A DNA stretch of 64,000 bases from Sanghuangporus weigelae (Eukaryota > Basidiomycota > Agaricomycetes > Hymenochaetales > Hymenochaetaceae), in assembly GCA_033182465.1 (NCBI GenBank), contig CP137328.1:62001-126000 (forward strand), in the 5' to 3' direction. The position numbers were made by a program, and so were the translations under genes. This document shows, piece by piece, positions 11,261-22,680 of the stretch (position 1 is the first letter of the stretch; each line of letters begins with the position of its first letter). Below the pieces are notes generated by a model, which was given only the letters and a program-made list of their open reading frames with translations, had not been told where the DNA came from and ran no database searches.

Positions 11261-14200
11261 ATGCCCTCTGGCCAAAAGGACAGAGATAAACTGGGCAGCG
11301 AATTGCGGACGGTACGGATCCGGGAGCTCGAACTAAAGCGGATCTCTGGGGACATCTCTTGTGCCGAATGTCGCAGGTTAGTCCGTTTCCCAACGGTATA
11401 TTAATTCAGTACCCTGCCACTTACTTATCGTTTAAAGGCTCAAGCTCAAGTGCGACAAGAAAGTACCGTGTTCCTCATGTGTGCGGCGAGGATGCAGACA
11501 TGTCTGTCCTACAGGTAAGCCATCTCTTCTTGATCACTATGAAGACGTAACTAAAATGGCTGCTTGCAGAAACTGCTGGAAGTACGATGGGAAACTCTAC
11601 GCGTCATAAGTCCTCTACGCAAGTACAAAAGGATTCTAGTGTTTCTCGGAAACTCACCGCGATGAGTGAAAGGATTAGAATCCTTGAGCATGCGTTACAC
11701 ATTCAGGACGGAGACTCCCATCCGCTTCTTGCCCCAGAGTTGCTCGCAATAAAGCAAAGCATCACAGTGGCAGATCGGAGTACAGAAGACTGCGAAGATA
11801 ACATGGTCGATGATGAAGACGATGCGGATGAGAAGTTGGTTTCCGCGTTCGGCACCTTAACTGTCAGTGAAGGAAAGACGATGCGTTTCCTGGGTCCTTC
11901 GGCGGCAGATGTACGTACTCCGTATCCTTGTCTGCTAATCTGCTAACTCGAGTTCTAGAGCGTGCTGTTAATGGTGATACCAAAATTTTGTCTGATATAT
12001 CCTGCTGATGTCGTCGTCAGGAGATGCTCGACCGAGAAACTGGACCGTATGTCACCAATTCTGAGCGACTACCCGAAGACCTTGTACACGCTAGCGAAAT
12101 GTGGCCATTTGTCCCCACTTACATTTCTCGCTCCAACTACAGTTCCCAACTATGTTTGCAGCTACCACTCTATGAGCGTGCGATCTCCTTAACAGAATCT
12201 TACTTCGCAAACCTTGTCTGGTTCGACGTGAGTTAAAACTGGTCTACTGATTTTTATACCTGCAACTCAATTGCTCAGCTTTAGGCTGTGGTTGACCGCT
12301 CGCAGCTCGTCGATGAAGTAATTCCTCAGTTCTACCCACAGCACCATCCAGCACCACCGGAGTCTGCTGATATCTCACAGTCGCACGATCTAGCGCTGTT
12401 GTTTGCGGTATTATCGTGCGGTGCTATCTCGGATCTCACTCAACCTGTGATCAATCCTGAGGCTGAAAGGTATCAACGACTTGCGCGCGCTGCCTTAGGG
12501 ATGCAGTCTATTCTCGATTTTGGCTCGCTCGAAGCAGTCCAAACGTTGTTCCTGATGAGCGCCTACGAAGGATATACCAGACGGAAAACATCACAAGAGA
12601 GCGCGGATAGGTTGTCTTCAATGGGTTTGACTATTGCGGCCAGTGTAAGTGACTATGACATTTGGATTAACCATTTGTCGGTTTACAATCAGTGATAGAT
12701 TGGGCTTCATCTTGACCCGTCGCGGTGGAATTTGGACGCAAAGCTCAGCAACCGGCGACGACGTATTTTCTGGGAAATCAATGCAACAGATAAATGGAAG
12801 GTGCTTATTTACTCTCCTTCCTGAAGTTTCTCCGAACTTACAAACGATAACTCTAGAGCTTAGGTTCCGGTCGACCTTTTTCGTTCCCACCTGATACAAT
12901 AGACTGCGAATTTCCTTTAGATTCTGGAGCTACCGTAGATGTAAATGGAAACTGCGTTGAAAGCGGTGCGTATAGGATCATGATTGCCTTCATCACAACT
13001 GACACAGCACTCTCCTGTCGCTAAAACCAATGTTTGATCTAGTTTGGCAGTGGAAGTATCGTTTCACTCGCCATGTTTTAGGCTCTCTCGCAGGGAAAAT
13101 ATGCTCGGCCCATCCACTCAAATACTCCGAGGTCTTGAGCTTAGACAAACTAGTTCGGGAGTTCCGGGTGCATCCTCACGTTTCTGATCGGGCAGCGAAA
13201 TCATACGTTTTCGCAACTGACGGGAATTATGGAAACCTTCCTCCACATGTCACTGTCTGGTGGAAGGAAACGGGTGAGTCCACATGAGCGCTCGTTCAGC
13301 AGCTATTCTGACCAATCTGTCTTTTGCTAAGCTCTGCTCTTTGTTCATAAACACTATTTCGCCCGTGCAATGCTAGAATACTCAGATGATCCTTTACGAA
13401 GCCCATTCGTTCCATCTGTTCTTTCTGCTTATCGAAGCTCTGTGACGTTACTGGGGCTTCTTTACAATGCTACAGTTTTGGTACCACTAGTTACGTGAGT
13501 AATACTTTGATTGTCGTTTTGGATACTGTAACTATATGCATCTATCTAGGGAACGGCTATGGGGACAATGGTCATTTTCTTTGAGCTGCACAGTAAGCTT
13601 CCGCCACTTATTGTAGAATCCCGCTTTCATAGTCTGACATCATTATGCGGAATGCTAGATGATCATTGGTGCGGTTGCGTGCAGGTCTTCCACGACAAGT
13701 ATTTTCGAATCGGCGCTTAAAGGTCTTGAGACAGCCATAGACCTATTCAAAGCTGGTGCTGAGCACTCGGTCGCGCGTGCTGGTTTAGTATGCTTACAAT
13801 CTACTCTTTCCATGCAAGTGTGCTTATGTCTTTCGACTTAAGGATCTTTCGTGTCGTCTTCGCGATAGGGCTATCTCCGTTAATCAAGCGCGCCGCCAGG
13901 GACATTCTCCATTAACTTCCTCCAACCGCGAAGAACCGAGCTCAGCTCAATTGCGAATTCCTGGAATCTCTCAGTCCGGTAATGATTCTATGCTTGATGA
14001 GGAAGGACTCGATATTCTACGCGGGACGACTCGTTATGTGGATCAGCGTACTACCTCTTTCAATCGAACGCTAGATGATCATCGTCAAGGAAGGATCCCA
14101 ATGTCTAACTCCCAGAAAGTTACATCTTCGAGTGTGACGAAGTTCCATTCCGGATTAGACACCTCATCATCTTCTGCCAATGCCATTCCAACTTCCAACT

Positions 14201-14766
14201 TCCACCATTCTAGAGATTTTAACTATCTCTCGACAAAAGGATCGCTTACTTTCACGTATGATGATTACTTTTCGCCTTTTTCGGAGATCCAGAGTCGTAC
14301 ACCCTCCTCAGCAGTGACACAATCCGTCAGAGCACATTCACGTGCGGAGCCTTCGTCTCTACATCCACAGACAGGGCAGCCGGAGACTGCCATGGCTGCA
14401 AATCATTCTCAGCACCTCCCACTTCGCCCGCAGGGATCGGTTCAGCTTCATCCGTTCCCACTTCAAGAACACGTCTTTGCAGGTTCTTCAATTACAACTG
14501 AAGTCCGACATCAAAGTCAGGACGAAACATCTCTCAATCCGTTCTACGTGCACGAAACTCGTCTGGTAACACCATTCGACGACGCCTCGCTCTTTATGGA
14601 CTACACGGATTCCTTCTTTTCCACCCCAGTCCCGGGCAATCTCACACTGGAAGAGTTGGACGCCCTGTGTCAGATGGACAATGCAGATGGCTCCAAATCA
14701 TGGAATACATTTGTGCAGCAGATGCATGACGACACTTCCACCGGAAACAGGAATTGGGATCAGTGA
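11261..14766 (+). CDS. Zn2Cys6 fungal transcription factor
   Basis: A multi-exon gene; I could follow about ten introns of normal size with an uninterrupted frame. The N-terminal domain ISCAECRRLKLKCDKKVPCSSCVRRGC, split by an intron after ECR, has the six cysteines of a Zn2Cys6 binuclear cluster and binds DNA. A short coiled stretch follows (ERIRILEHALHIQ). Then the fungal-specific transcription factor domain: RFLGPSAAD, LVDEVIPQFYP, HDLALLFAVLSCGAISDL, RYQRLARAALGMQSIL, IGLHLDPSRWNLD, RRRRIFWE, GRPFSFPPDTIDCEFP, WQWKYRFTRHVLG. The C-terminal about 270 residues are Ser/Thr/Gln-rich and acidic at the end, fitting an activation region. Start chosen at ATG 11261 because it opens directly into the zinc-cluster exon. 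Target genes cannot be inferred from context. Nuclear role known for the family. Confidence 0.9.
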
Positions 14767-15230
14767 TACGTAGCATTACCTTCGTTTGAGATATTTAGAA
14801 CTTCCTGTAACTTTACGGTGTTATAATGTTGCTTCTGCTTCTGCGACGATTCTGGCAGATTTTCTGAGGAACTTCCCTACACATAATTAATAGCAGGTCT
14901 TTCAATGCTTGCATTCAACTATTCGCGAGAGTAAATCACGACCCTACAGACATCACACGCTCTAGTGTTAGCAAGAATGCTCTAGCAAGTATACCCTTCT
15001 CGTATGTGCGTGGCGTTGAGGAGTCTTACAGCTATTGGACTTTTCATAAACAAGCGTTCACGTTATACCACATCGGTATGTTGCATAAACGAGTCAAAGG
15101 AAATGCTGAGAAACAAATAATAGCAGACAGTCGGATGCGAATGTCTTGTATGATTTGGCGCATGCAAGAATTAACGATGCGACAGAGCCCTATCACCGAT
15201 GAAGTGTGCCTTCTCAAGCTGACAGACAAA
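14767..15230. other. Intergenic between convergent genes
   Basis: No gene seen; the transcription factor ends on the left and the minus-strand Kre9-like gene ends on the right. Confidence 0.4.
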
Positions 15231-16051
15231 TTAAGAGCGACGAGAACCAGATGGAGACTCTCTCAATGTATTTCGAGGCAATCTATAGGCATTGCACATA
15301 AAATCGGGGTTACGTGCTAATTTGGAGGTGTTTATCAAAGGCAACTGCTGTCAGCTACGGAGAATGTCAGTCAATACATGCAACCAGATGAAGGCTTCTA
15401 TCGACTTACAGCTGTTTTGCACGGTGAACGGAGCAGTCTGCACGATAGTCCCTGTAGAGTCTGTGACTTCCAACGCAATTGATGTTCCTTTATTACATTC
15501 GCTTCTCAATAATCCACAGAACCTCCCTGAAATGATTGTACGCACCTGCAGAGACGTTGACAACCCAAAAGAGGGAGGTACCTGCTTGCTGACCAAGGTC
15601 AACAAGGGCGGGTGCACTAGGTTGGTCTCCGGGGACAACTCTGTGAGAAATAGATTAAAGATAGAAAACATCTCAACATGCTATTACTAGAAAAAATTAA
15701 GAGCCTGTTCGGCTGCAGCGTGATGTCTGCAGCCGAACAGGCTCTAAGTTCATGAGTTACGTTAGATGATAAAGGTGATACATACGAGGTTGTAAGGTGC
15801 TGAAGAAAAGAGGATGCTTTAGAAAAATTCCACTTACACAAAACCTACCTTCTTACCGACACCTCCACTCCAAGTAATGGACAACGGTTGACATTGGACG
15901 GCATTTGTCCTGTCCAACGAGAATAACGTGGTCGATATGATGGGCCTCAAGTATCAAGGAGAAAGGCGACATACGGCGTATTAATCAAAAGCTGGGCTTC
16001 AGCACACGCCGCGGCGAGAAGAGCAGGAAATTGTGCAGTGCTGAACTTCAT
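15231..16051 (-). CDS. Secreted Kre9/KNH-like protein (copy A)
   Basis: Starts at ATG 16051 with a signal peptide (MKFSTAQFPALLAAACAEAQ) and LLINTP. Short exons follow: NAVQCQPLSITWSGGVG, PYNL, VVPGDQPSAPALVDLGQQAGTSLFWVVNVSA and GTSIALEVTDSTGTIVQTAPFTVQNS. This is the pattern of the basidiomycete Ig-like Ser/Thr-rich GPI-anchored or Kre9/KNH family: NTP, QCQP, TWSGG, a PG.QPSA loop, then TSI.L...DSTG. The family is thought to act at the cell surface in beta-1,6-glucan or wall organisation; that role is by analogy. The last exon and stop (15231) are uncertain. A perfect hairpin repeat lies inside one intron. Copy B lies just upstream in the same orientation. Confidence 0.72.
15700..15745. repeat. 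Perfect 18-bp inverted repeat, 10-nt loop
   Basis: AGAGCCTGTTCGGCTGCA at 15700-15717 and its exact complement at 15728-15745. It sits within an intron of the Kre9-like gene on the minus strand, close to the 3' splice site. It may be a minimal remnant of a terminal-inverted-repeat transposon or an RNA hairpin in the pre-mRNA. Confidence 0.85.
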
Positions 16052-16511
16052 CTTGAAAGAAATGATTGCGAAGGTCTGTGTTCAATTTTTGAGGTTACAC
16101 AAAAATCTTGTGGTATTTATATGTTTTTCAGGAAAAGCCATGATGCGTGCGAATGAATGCACTCAGCTGAAAGCCGATTATTACGGTCAGAAGCATTGGG
16201 CACTCCGAGTCATTCCTGTTCGACGCTGTTTACACGTATCCGAAAAGAGATATAGCGGAGGGCCAGTTCAAGTTTAAGATATCTGCGGCGGCCGTTCGCG
16301 CAGCCGCGTTGCATCGAAGAGAGCGGAAGGATGAGGGAGAGAATGGGCAAGATGTAGATGTCATGACCGAAAGATGGGTTAATCTTATTCACAAAGGAGC
16401 TTGACTCATCTGAAGTGGATATGCCTATCGTATCTGTAAGTGCCACAAAGCACAACATCATAACGCAAGAGAAAAATTGTGACTCCGGTGAAATACAATC
16501 TCTTCATGTCG
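16052..16511. other. Intergenic between tandem Kre9-like genes
   Basis: No gene seen; should contain the promoter of copy A (minus strand). Confidence 0.4.
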
Positions 16512-17250
16512 TTAAATAACTAGTGCCTCTGAAACAGATATCTCTGGCAAATCCGCAGCGACTAGTCAAACGAGAAGCTGTTCGCTGTAAAGAGATGTTT
16601 GTATACCGCATGCGCCGCATTGTTTCTCAGAACTCACAGCTACTTTGTTTGGCGAATGCATCTGGAAAAGCAATGGTTCCCGTGGAGTCTTTGCCCTTTA
16701 TCTCAACCGATGGTCCTGTCTTGTGTAAGTTACTGCGTGCGCCCATTCGCTAATGTAAATAGTGACAAGTACCCGCGAGTTCATTCACAACCCAATTGGG
16801 GGAAGTGACTGATTGCTCACCGAAGTCTACTAGAGCGGGTCCACTAGATTTATCACCGAGAAGAATGCTGCATATTAAAGGTTAGAGCAGAATAGGGTGA
16901 TCAAGATGACGACAATACGGACGTCTAGACATGACATTATGTCAGAACATGGATTGCGAGCGAGCATGAGACCGTACTTACAACAAAGTAATCCGCTGGA
17001 ATCAGCAAAGAAAAAGAGAAAGATCAATCATGACATCAAACATCATGCAGGAAAAATCTACTTACGAACGTCTCCATTCCAGGTGAAGAGTAACGGCTCG
17101 CACTGGAGGGCGCTTGCCTTGCTCAGCATGAAATGAGAACGAGACGAATGACAGAAACGTCAAAACTCACGGTGTATTAACGTCTAGCTGAGCCTCCCGT
17201 GCGCGGACGGCAGCAAGCAGAGCAAGACAGGGCATGCTGTTGAGTTTCAT
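16512..17250 (-). CDS. Secreted Kre9/KNH-like protein (copy B)
   Basis: Paralogue of copy A in tandem. ATG 17250 opens a signal peptide (MKLNSMPCLALLAAVRAREAQ) and LDVNTP. The next exons give ASALQCEPLLFTWNGDV, a short PDYFV exon, LLGDKSSGPALVDFGEQSVTSPNWVVNELAG and GPSVEIKGKDSTGTIAFPDAFAKQSS, in the same order and with introns at the same places as copy A. Intron sizes are about 50-140 nt. The family motif TWSGG is TWNGD here, so the two copies have diverged well. The last exon (stop at 16512) is tentative. Likely a wall-associated secreted protein; whether GPI-anchored is unclear because the C-terminus is short. Confidence 0.68.
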
Positions 17251-17865
17251 CTCCGGATAATCAATCTCAGATAGTTTACGCAAGATGCTACATCCGATGT
17301 TGCTATCAACTTCGGGGTCTTTATAGTCTACAGGAAGCCGCCAGCCATACCGAGCTGCGAGACCATACATGCCTAGAAATGACATAGATCAGTTAACGAT
17401 CAAAGCCGGCATCCTCTGTGGAGCGAGGATGGTATGTATTGACGACACGAGGAGTTGAAAGTACACCAATGCGCTGCACAAAATACTGGGCGCCCGTCGC
17501 TGGGAGTTGATGATGAGAATGCATCCATTGATGACTACGACCGTGAGGTTCGATGCAAATAATGCTTACCACTCGGAACTCGGCGTTAATCCTTGCTGCA
17601 CACGCCTCGAGGTGGACATTACTCACAGAGCGGTCTGACATACATTATTCCAAACATCTCATCGATTTGATGAGATTGAAAATTGACTGTGGATGCTACA
17701 TTTGCGCTAAAGATAATTAGAAATCGTGCTGTTGTGTAAGATTACAACAGGTATCCGGAAGTGATGAAATGATGCGGAGAGGTATCCATTCGGGTCAGCT
17801 TAAGGTCGACAATAAGCTACCCGAAGATAATAGAAAGCGCATTAGGGACATATCGGCAGGGCAGT
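17251..17865. other. Intergenic, no convincing gene
   Basis: About 0.6 kb between BUD13 and copy B. A minus-strand frame of 82 codons (17393-17641) has no recognisable feature. Confidence 0.4.
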
Positions 17866-18873
17866 CTACATGTCATCCACGCTCCATTGATAGCTCTCCA
17901 GGCCTTTCCGTTTGCGCTCGTTCAGTTTCTGGAAGTACTTCTTCTCAAATCCGTTGCTCCGGTCAACACCATCCCATCGATAACCTGGCTTGATTCCAAA
18001 ACGATTTGGAGGCGGAGGTGGACCAGTATATTCGGGTCTTCGCGGTCCCTTCTTTGATTTTTTCTATGACAAAAGGTCAGCGCGATCATACGAGCATAAC
18101 ACGAAAGTATCAAGACGAACCGTAAGAAACTGCGCAGCGGGATCATTCCACCGCATTGTAGACTTTTGTTCTTCGTTCAACTCCTTGTCATCAGCGTACA
18201 CTGCCAGACCGCGCTTTCGCTCCTTTTCTAACTGCTCTGCCCGCCTTGCTGCGTCGTCACGCTGCACGAGTCCCTTTCCCCATTCCATCTTCTGCGCTTC
18301 CTTCTCCTCCAGTTCACGTTTTCGTCGCGCAGCCTCCGCCCGTTCAGCCTTCGTGTCGATCTTCCTGCCAGAAGCATCACGATAGATCGTTTCTTGAGCA
18401 AGCCGCGCCTCTTCTAGTTCTCGCTCAGACTCCGCCTCTGAGCGCTTGTTCCTCTTTGACGAGCTCTGCTCTGGCAGTCGCTTTTTCAGATCAGACGCTC
18501 TGACGAGACCTCCCGCAAAGCGCGTTTCGACGATTTGCGGCTTTTCATCTGGAGGTGGGCTCGCATCTTCCCTTTTTATGCCTTCTCGAACTGTCGCCCA
18601 GCCGGACTCTTCCTCACCCTCAGCAACTCGTCGTTTCTTGAAACTCCTATCAGACGCTACGACAGCCTCAGCCACATCGTCTTCCTCCTCATCCGCCCCT
18701 TTACTGACGCCACCCCAGTCGCCGTCCTCGTCAACAATCCCAAAACCATAAGCCGAAGTCGAAGCTGCCGTGACTGTTTTCCGTTTCTTTTTCTTCCTCT
18801 CTGGTGCGACGCGTGAAAGGATTGCATCTGCTTTGGGACCCGACATATATTTCTCTGCAAGATAAGCTTGCAT
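17866..18873 (-). CDS. BUD13: Pre-mRNA-splicing factor BUD13/CWC26
   Basis: Two exons (18873-18121 and 18063-17866) with a 57-nt intron give 316 residues. The start [19 protein letters not shown] is the usual N-terminus of the family. The middle is acidic and basic low-complexity, followed by a long charged helix ([12 protein letters not shown]-type, [10 protein letters not shown]). The C-terminus carries the diagnostic [43 protein letters not shown] and a terminal [11 protein letters not shown]13 is a subunit of the RES complex (with Pml1 and Snu17), which promotes spliceosome activation and pre-mRNA retention in the nucleus. Length is near that of other fungal homologues. Frame intact. Confidence 0.95.
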
Positions 18874-19203
18874 TGTGTTGGAGTTTCAAGCTCAGATGTA
18901 GTTGTATGTGATGGTAGACGGTAGAGTTTTGAAGCCAGAGGCCGTAGGTAGACTTACATAAGCAGCTGACCGACCGCTCGCTGCTCGAATCGAATCATCG
19001 TTCATTTTCACTCATCTTCACCTGTCGTACTCTCAGGTTGCGTCAACACTCTCTCATCTAATGGTATCTCTGACTCATCTCCGCTCCTTTTATCGAAAGT
19101 ATCTTTCATAACAAAATATATTTTGTTGTACACTAGTAACTGAAGCAAGCAGGACAGTCAGTACACGAGTGTCCGCATTCAAAAATCGTCGACTACGATC
19201 AGC
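18874..19203. other. Intergenic, BUD13 promoter region
   Basis: Short spacer holding the BUD13 5' flank; no gene seen. Confidence 0.4.
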
Positions 19204-20475
19204 TCAAGGCCGCAAGAAAGCATCCCTGTTGGCCTCGATAAATGCGCGATGATCCTTGCGAGACGGGTTGATGCGCAATGTAAGCTCGAGATCCCGGTTC
19301 GGATTTCCGTTGTTCTTGTAGAACCATTCTACATAGTGAAGAGTACGGTGAGTCACAGGATCATGTAGCTCAAGACAGGATATGAGCATCTACTTACGAT
19401 TGCTAGATGAAGGCGATGAAGATAGGTGAAGAGTTTGTCAGCCGCAGAATCGCACGAGCAATGCGAGTGAAATAACCTACTTGGCCCAAAGCTCATGGTT
19501 TCCGGCCTTTTGAGCATGGAATCTCTCCGAATTTGTCTCGACAAGCTCGACCTCCTCACCGAGGACTTCGCTCAAGGCCTGTACGAATTGACGTGGCGTG
19601 AAAATATCCGAGATCACGCGCATATCCTTCCCTTTAACGGAGAGATCAATCTAAGTCAAGGGAATTTCATTGAATAGCTTACCAATCCATTCTTGAGGCT
19701 TTTTGAACGCTTCGAGAACGTAGGCTCCTGTCTCAGTAACACTATACCCACCGATAGGTCCATCCGTCAACATGCATGGCCAGTCTGCAACTAGACGCCC
19801 GTCCGGTCTCTTTGTTACAGTAAGAGACGGGAAAATGAGGTGGTTCTCATAATAAAAGGATGTATACAATCTAATGTACGTGTCAAGTTTTGTTCAAATA
19901 TGTAATATGGAAATGACCTACGAAGTTCGAGGCAGTCCCTTCTCTTTCAAGTAATCGTCAACGGCGGCTTTTGAGTCCCAATGCGGCACCTCTGGATCTG
20001 AAGTATGATCCAAAGTTGACCATACGAAGTGCTTCACTCCGGCTGCCGCTGCGGCATCGACAAGGTTCTTTCCGTGGCGTGTTTCAGCTTCGGCAGACAT
20101 AACTTCCCAAACTACGGGGCAAAGAATGTGAGAACATATCGCGTTTCGACTTATAGGACTTCGTACAATTCGTTAATCCGAAGGCTCCATAAGCTCCTTC
20201 GAATGCTTTCTTGAGACTTTCGACATCGTTCAGATCGGCCTTGACGATCTCGACACCTCGCGCCGCCAGGGCTTCATCGATCATCAGAACCTGAACACAC
20301 AGATTGGAAAGTAGATTTCAAGCGTACCCTTTGCTTTCTGCGAGTCGACGTTGCGAGTAAGGCCACGAACACGGAAAGAATGGTCAGGGTCGTTGAGCAA
20401 ATACTCTACAACGCTTCCTCCTTGAGCACCAGAGGCGCCACAGACAGCAATGATGGGCTTTTGTGTGTCAGACAT
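19204..20475 (-). CDS. NmrA-like family NAD(P)-binding protein
   Basis: ATG 20475 opens MSDTQKPIIAVCGASGAQGGSVVEYLL, with the Rossmann glycine motif GASGAQGG. The exons then give RGLTRNVDSQKAKALAARGVEIVKADLND, GAYGAFGLTNFWEV, AEAETRHGKNLVDAAAAAGVKHFVWSTLDH, YYENHLIF, WIGK, DMRVISDIFTPRQFVQALSEVLG and a C-terminal NPSRKDHRAFIEAN. Introns of about 55-60 nt join cleanly (for example GCAAAG-G / CC-CTG). The family includes the nitrogen regulator NmrA and many reductases that sense or use NAD(P)(H); the cellular role here is unknown. GASGAQGG rather than GATG is common in basidiomycete members. No pathway partner is visible next to it. Confidence 0.88.
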
Positions 20476-22680
20476 GATCGGTTTGGCTGTGTTATGGGGA
20501 GAAAGGAGCTATGATGGGGGAAGAATGATTGAGCTAAAGCCCTGTTTATATCTTCGCGGCGAAGCTGAACCATCTGATCGTAAGTGGTAAGGGGATGGAC
20601 TTGTCCGAATCGGACGGATAGGAGCGGAGATTACTCACTACAATACCGGTAAATGCATAGTAGTACCAGGCAGTAGCCAGGGCCTTGGAGCAGCAAGGGA
20701 AAGAATGCACAAATTCGCTTACGGCGTTGAGACAGGATAGTAAGACATCCATCTAGAATGCGGTGTCGGCGATGATAGCTTCACCCGGACTTCTCACTAA
20801 TGGCCACAATCTACAGCGGAACGATTTTAGCAGAATATACTCACGTTCTGTATTCACTACAGCAGGGTTAGATTATTCAATCGAGGAAAACTCCGATTTG
20901 CACGCACTTATACCAGTTTTTCTTCTAAAAAGGGACACTGCGATTACTAATGTTTGGAACCAGCTCACGAAATTCCACTCTAAAACTTAGTAAAAGTACG
21001 TTACATGTCGGTATGTCGTCAGAAGCTCATCAATCACCATGGATCGCATGAATGGAATCCCCAGCCGACCAGAGCGTCTTGATAAAGCAAATCCTTTCCA
21101 GGATTAAAATACACACAGACTTCGCTGATATCGCGGGAAAATCTGAACATCTTTGCTCTTCCGGTTCTTAAACACTTCAGCCACTTTAGGTCGTGTCGGA
21201 GATGAACCGTCTTCAGAGACGAGTTTGGTTCCGTTTTCTCAGATGGTCTTCTAGCCCAGACCGGACGGATTCGTCGATGCAGTTGTTAGTGGAGACGGAG
21301 AGACGAAGATAAAGAACAGCGAAGAAATGAACAAAGAAAGGCACAAGAGCGATGGTACGCGTGAAGTTAGAGTTCACCTTGGTCCTCCGCCAGATGGACG
21401 ACATCACAGATACGGTCAGGAACGCCAGTTCGCATGTCTGAACAGCTCGTAATGGCTTTCATCAATTAACGTCTGTCGAAGCGCAGTTTCTCATTTCATC
21501 GCACACGATGTGAAGGACGGAGACCTGAGTCTTCGCTAACATCTGGATTGGGACTTCACCTGATTTCACAGAAGGTCTTTTTCATACATATTAGTGCAAA
21601 GGTTATTGAACAGGAACTCTATCAGAAAGCCAAGCCGAAAGTCGCAGGCAGCTCTCAAGTTCAGACTGGGTTTGAAGATTTCGACACTTCACATACCCGA
21701 TGCTTTATGGCCCGGAATCCGTGGCATGTAGCAAAACGAGAAGCGGAACGTGGATCTTGCTTTTGGCGAGTCATACCTGAAAATAATTGTCAGTGCCGGT
21801 CAAAGGATACTGGGACAACAGTGCGGACTTACGTGCTAAAACAGCAGTTATAGGCTGTACAAATTAAACATGGTGGAAGAACCGCAAACAAAAGCGAGAA
21901 CGACAGAGCTAGATCCCTTAATACCCGTGAGATGAAAACATCGAGAGGATACAAGACTTTCTTATCGCGCCAAGCATGACTTCCTACTCACTTCAATAAG
22001 GATAGTAGGCGCCGGTTGAGATGAAATTGCACAAATCGATTCGCAGGTATGGAGACTTGGGTCGTCATGAAATGCTATTATCTACCTGATTCCACAAATT
22101 TCAATGGATGAACATGACACCACAATGATATAGGCATGTCTTGTGTACACACTCGCCTGCGCCTGAATCCATAGTCCAGAATCACCAGTCGTCGGCCATA
22201 TGATGCAGTCACGTATCACATGACTACTGTCATCGACTCATGATGTCACGCTTGCAATACTCACTCGCACTTCATCCAGCATGCAGTACTAGGCCGGTAA
22301 ACTGAAGCTATTGGAGGACCACCTTTGGAATCCATCACCTCGCTGCACCACCTGAATGATCATTTCTCCACCCAACGGCCTCGTTGAATTCCGTCACTCC
22401 TCAGCGTAGGGGTCCAGAAGCAGGCCAAAGGCTCTGTACGGAGACCATGAGGCCGTGACGTAACGGCGTCTAGGTCTGAACCTAGTCACATAGATGTAAT
22501 AACGGCGGTGATTCTGTTCTATTCTTTCACGACCCCTGAACTCTAACGGGGAGGCAGGAGCAGGCGATTGAATGCATATAAGCACCCTCCACAATGCTCC
22601 CGCTGCTCTCATGTAAACGACCGTCCCTCATCCATCCTCGACTACTCTGCTGTCTCATCAGACAACTCCGTACCGCTGTT
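20476..22680. other. Intergenic, divergent promoter region of NmrA-like and Argonaute genes
   Basis: About 2.2 kb with only short frames lacking motifs. The right end (22400-22680) carries a short pyrimidine-rich tract before the Argonaute ATG. No repeat with clear ends seen. Confidence 0.4.

Noticed and set aside
20284-20475. Apparent frame problem between exons 1 and 2 of the NmrA-like gene
   Set aside because: Choosing the acceptor GATGAAG gives an in-frame junction and a normal 56-nt intron.
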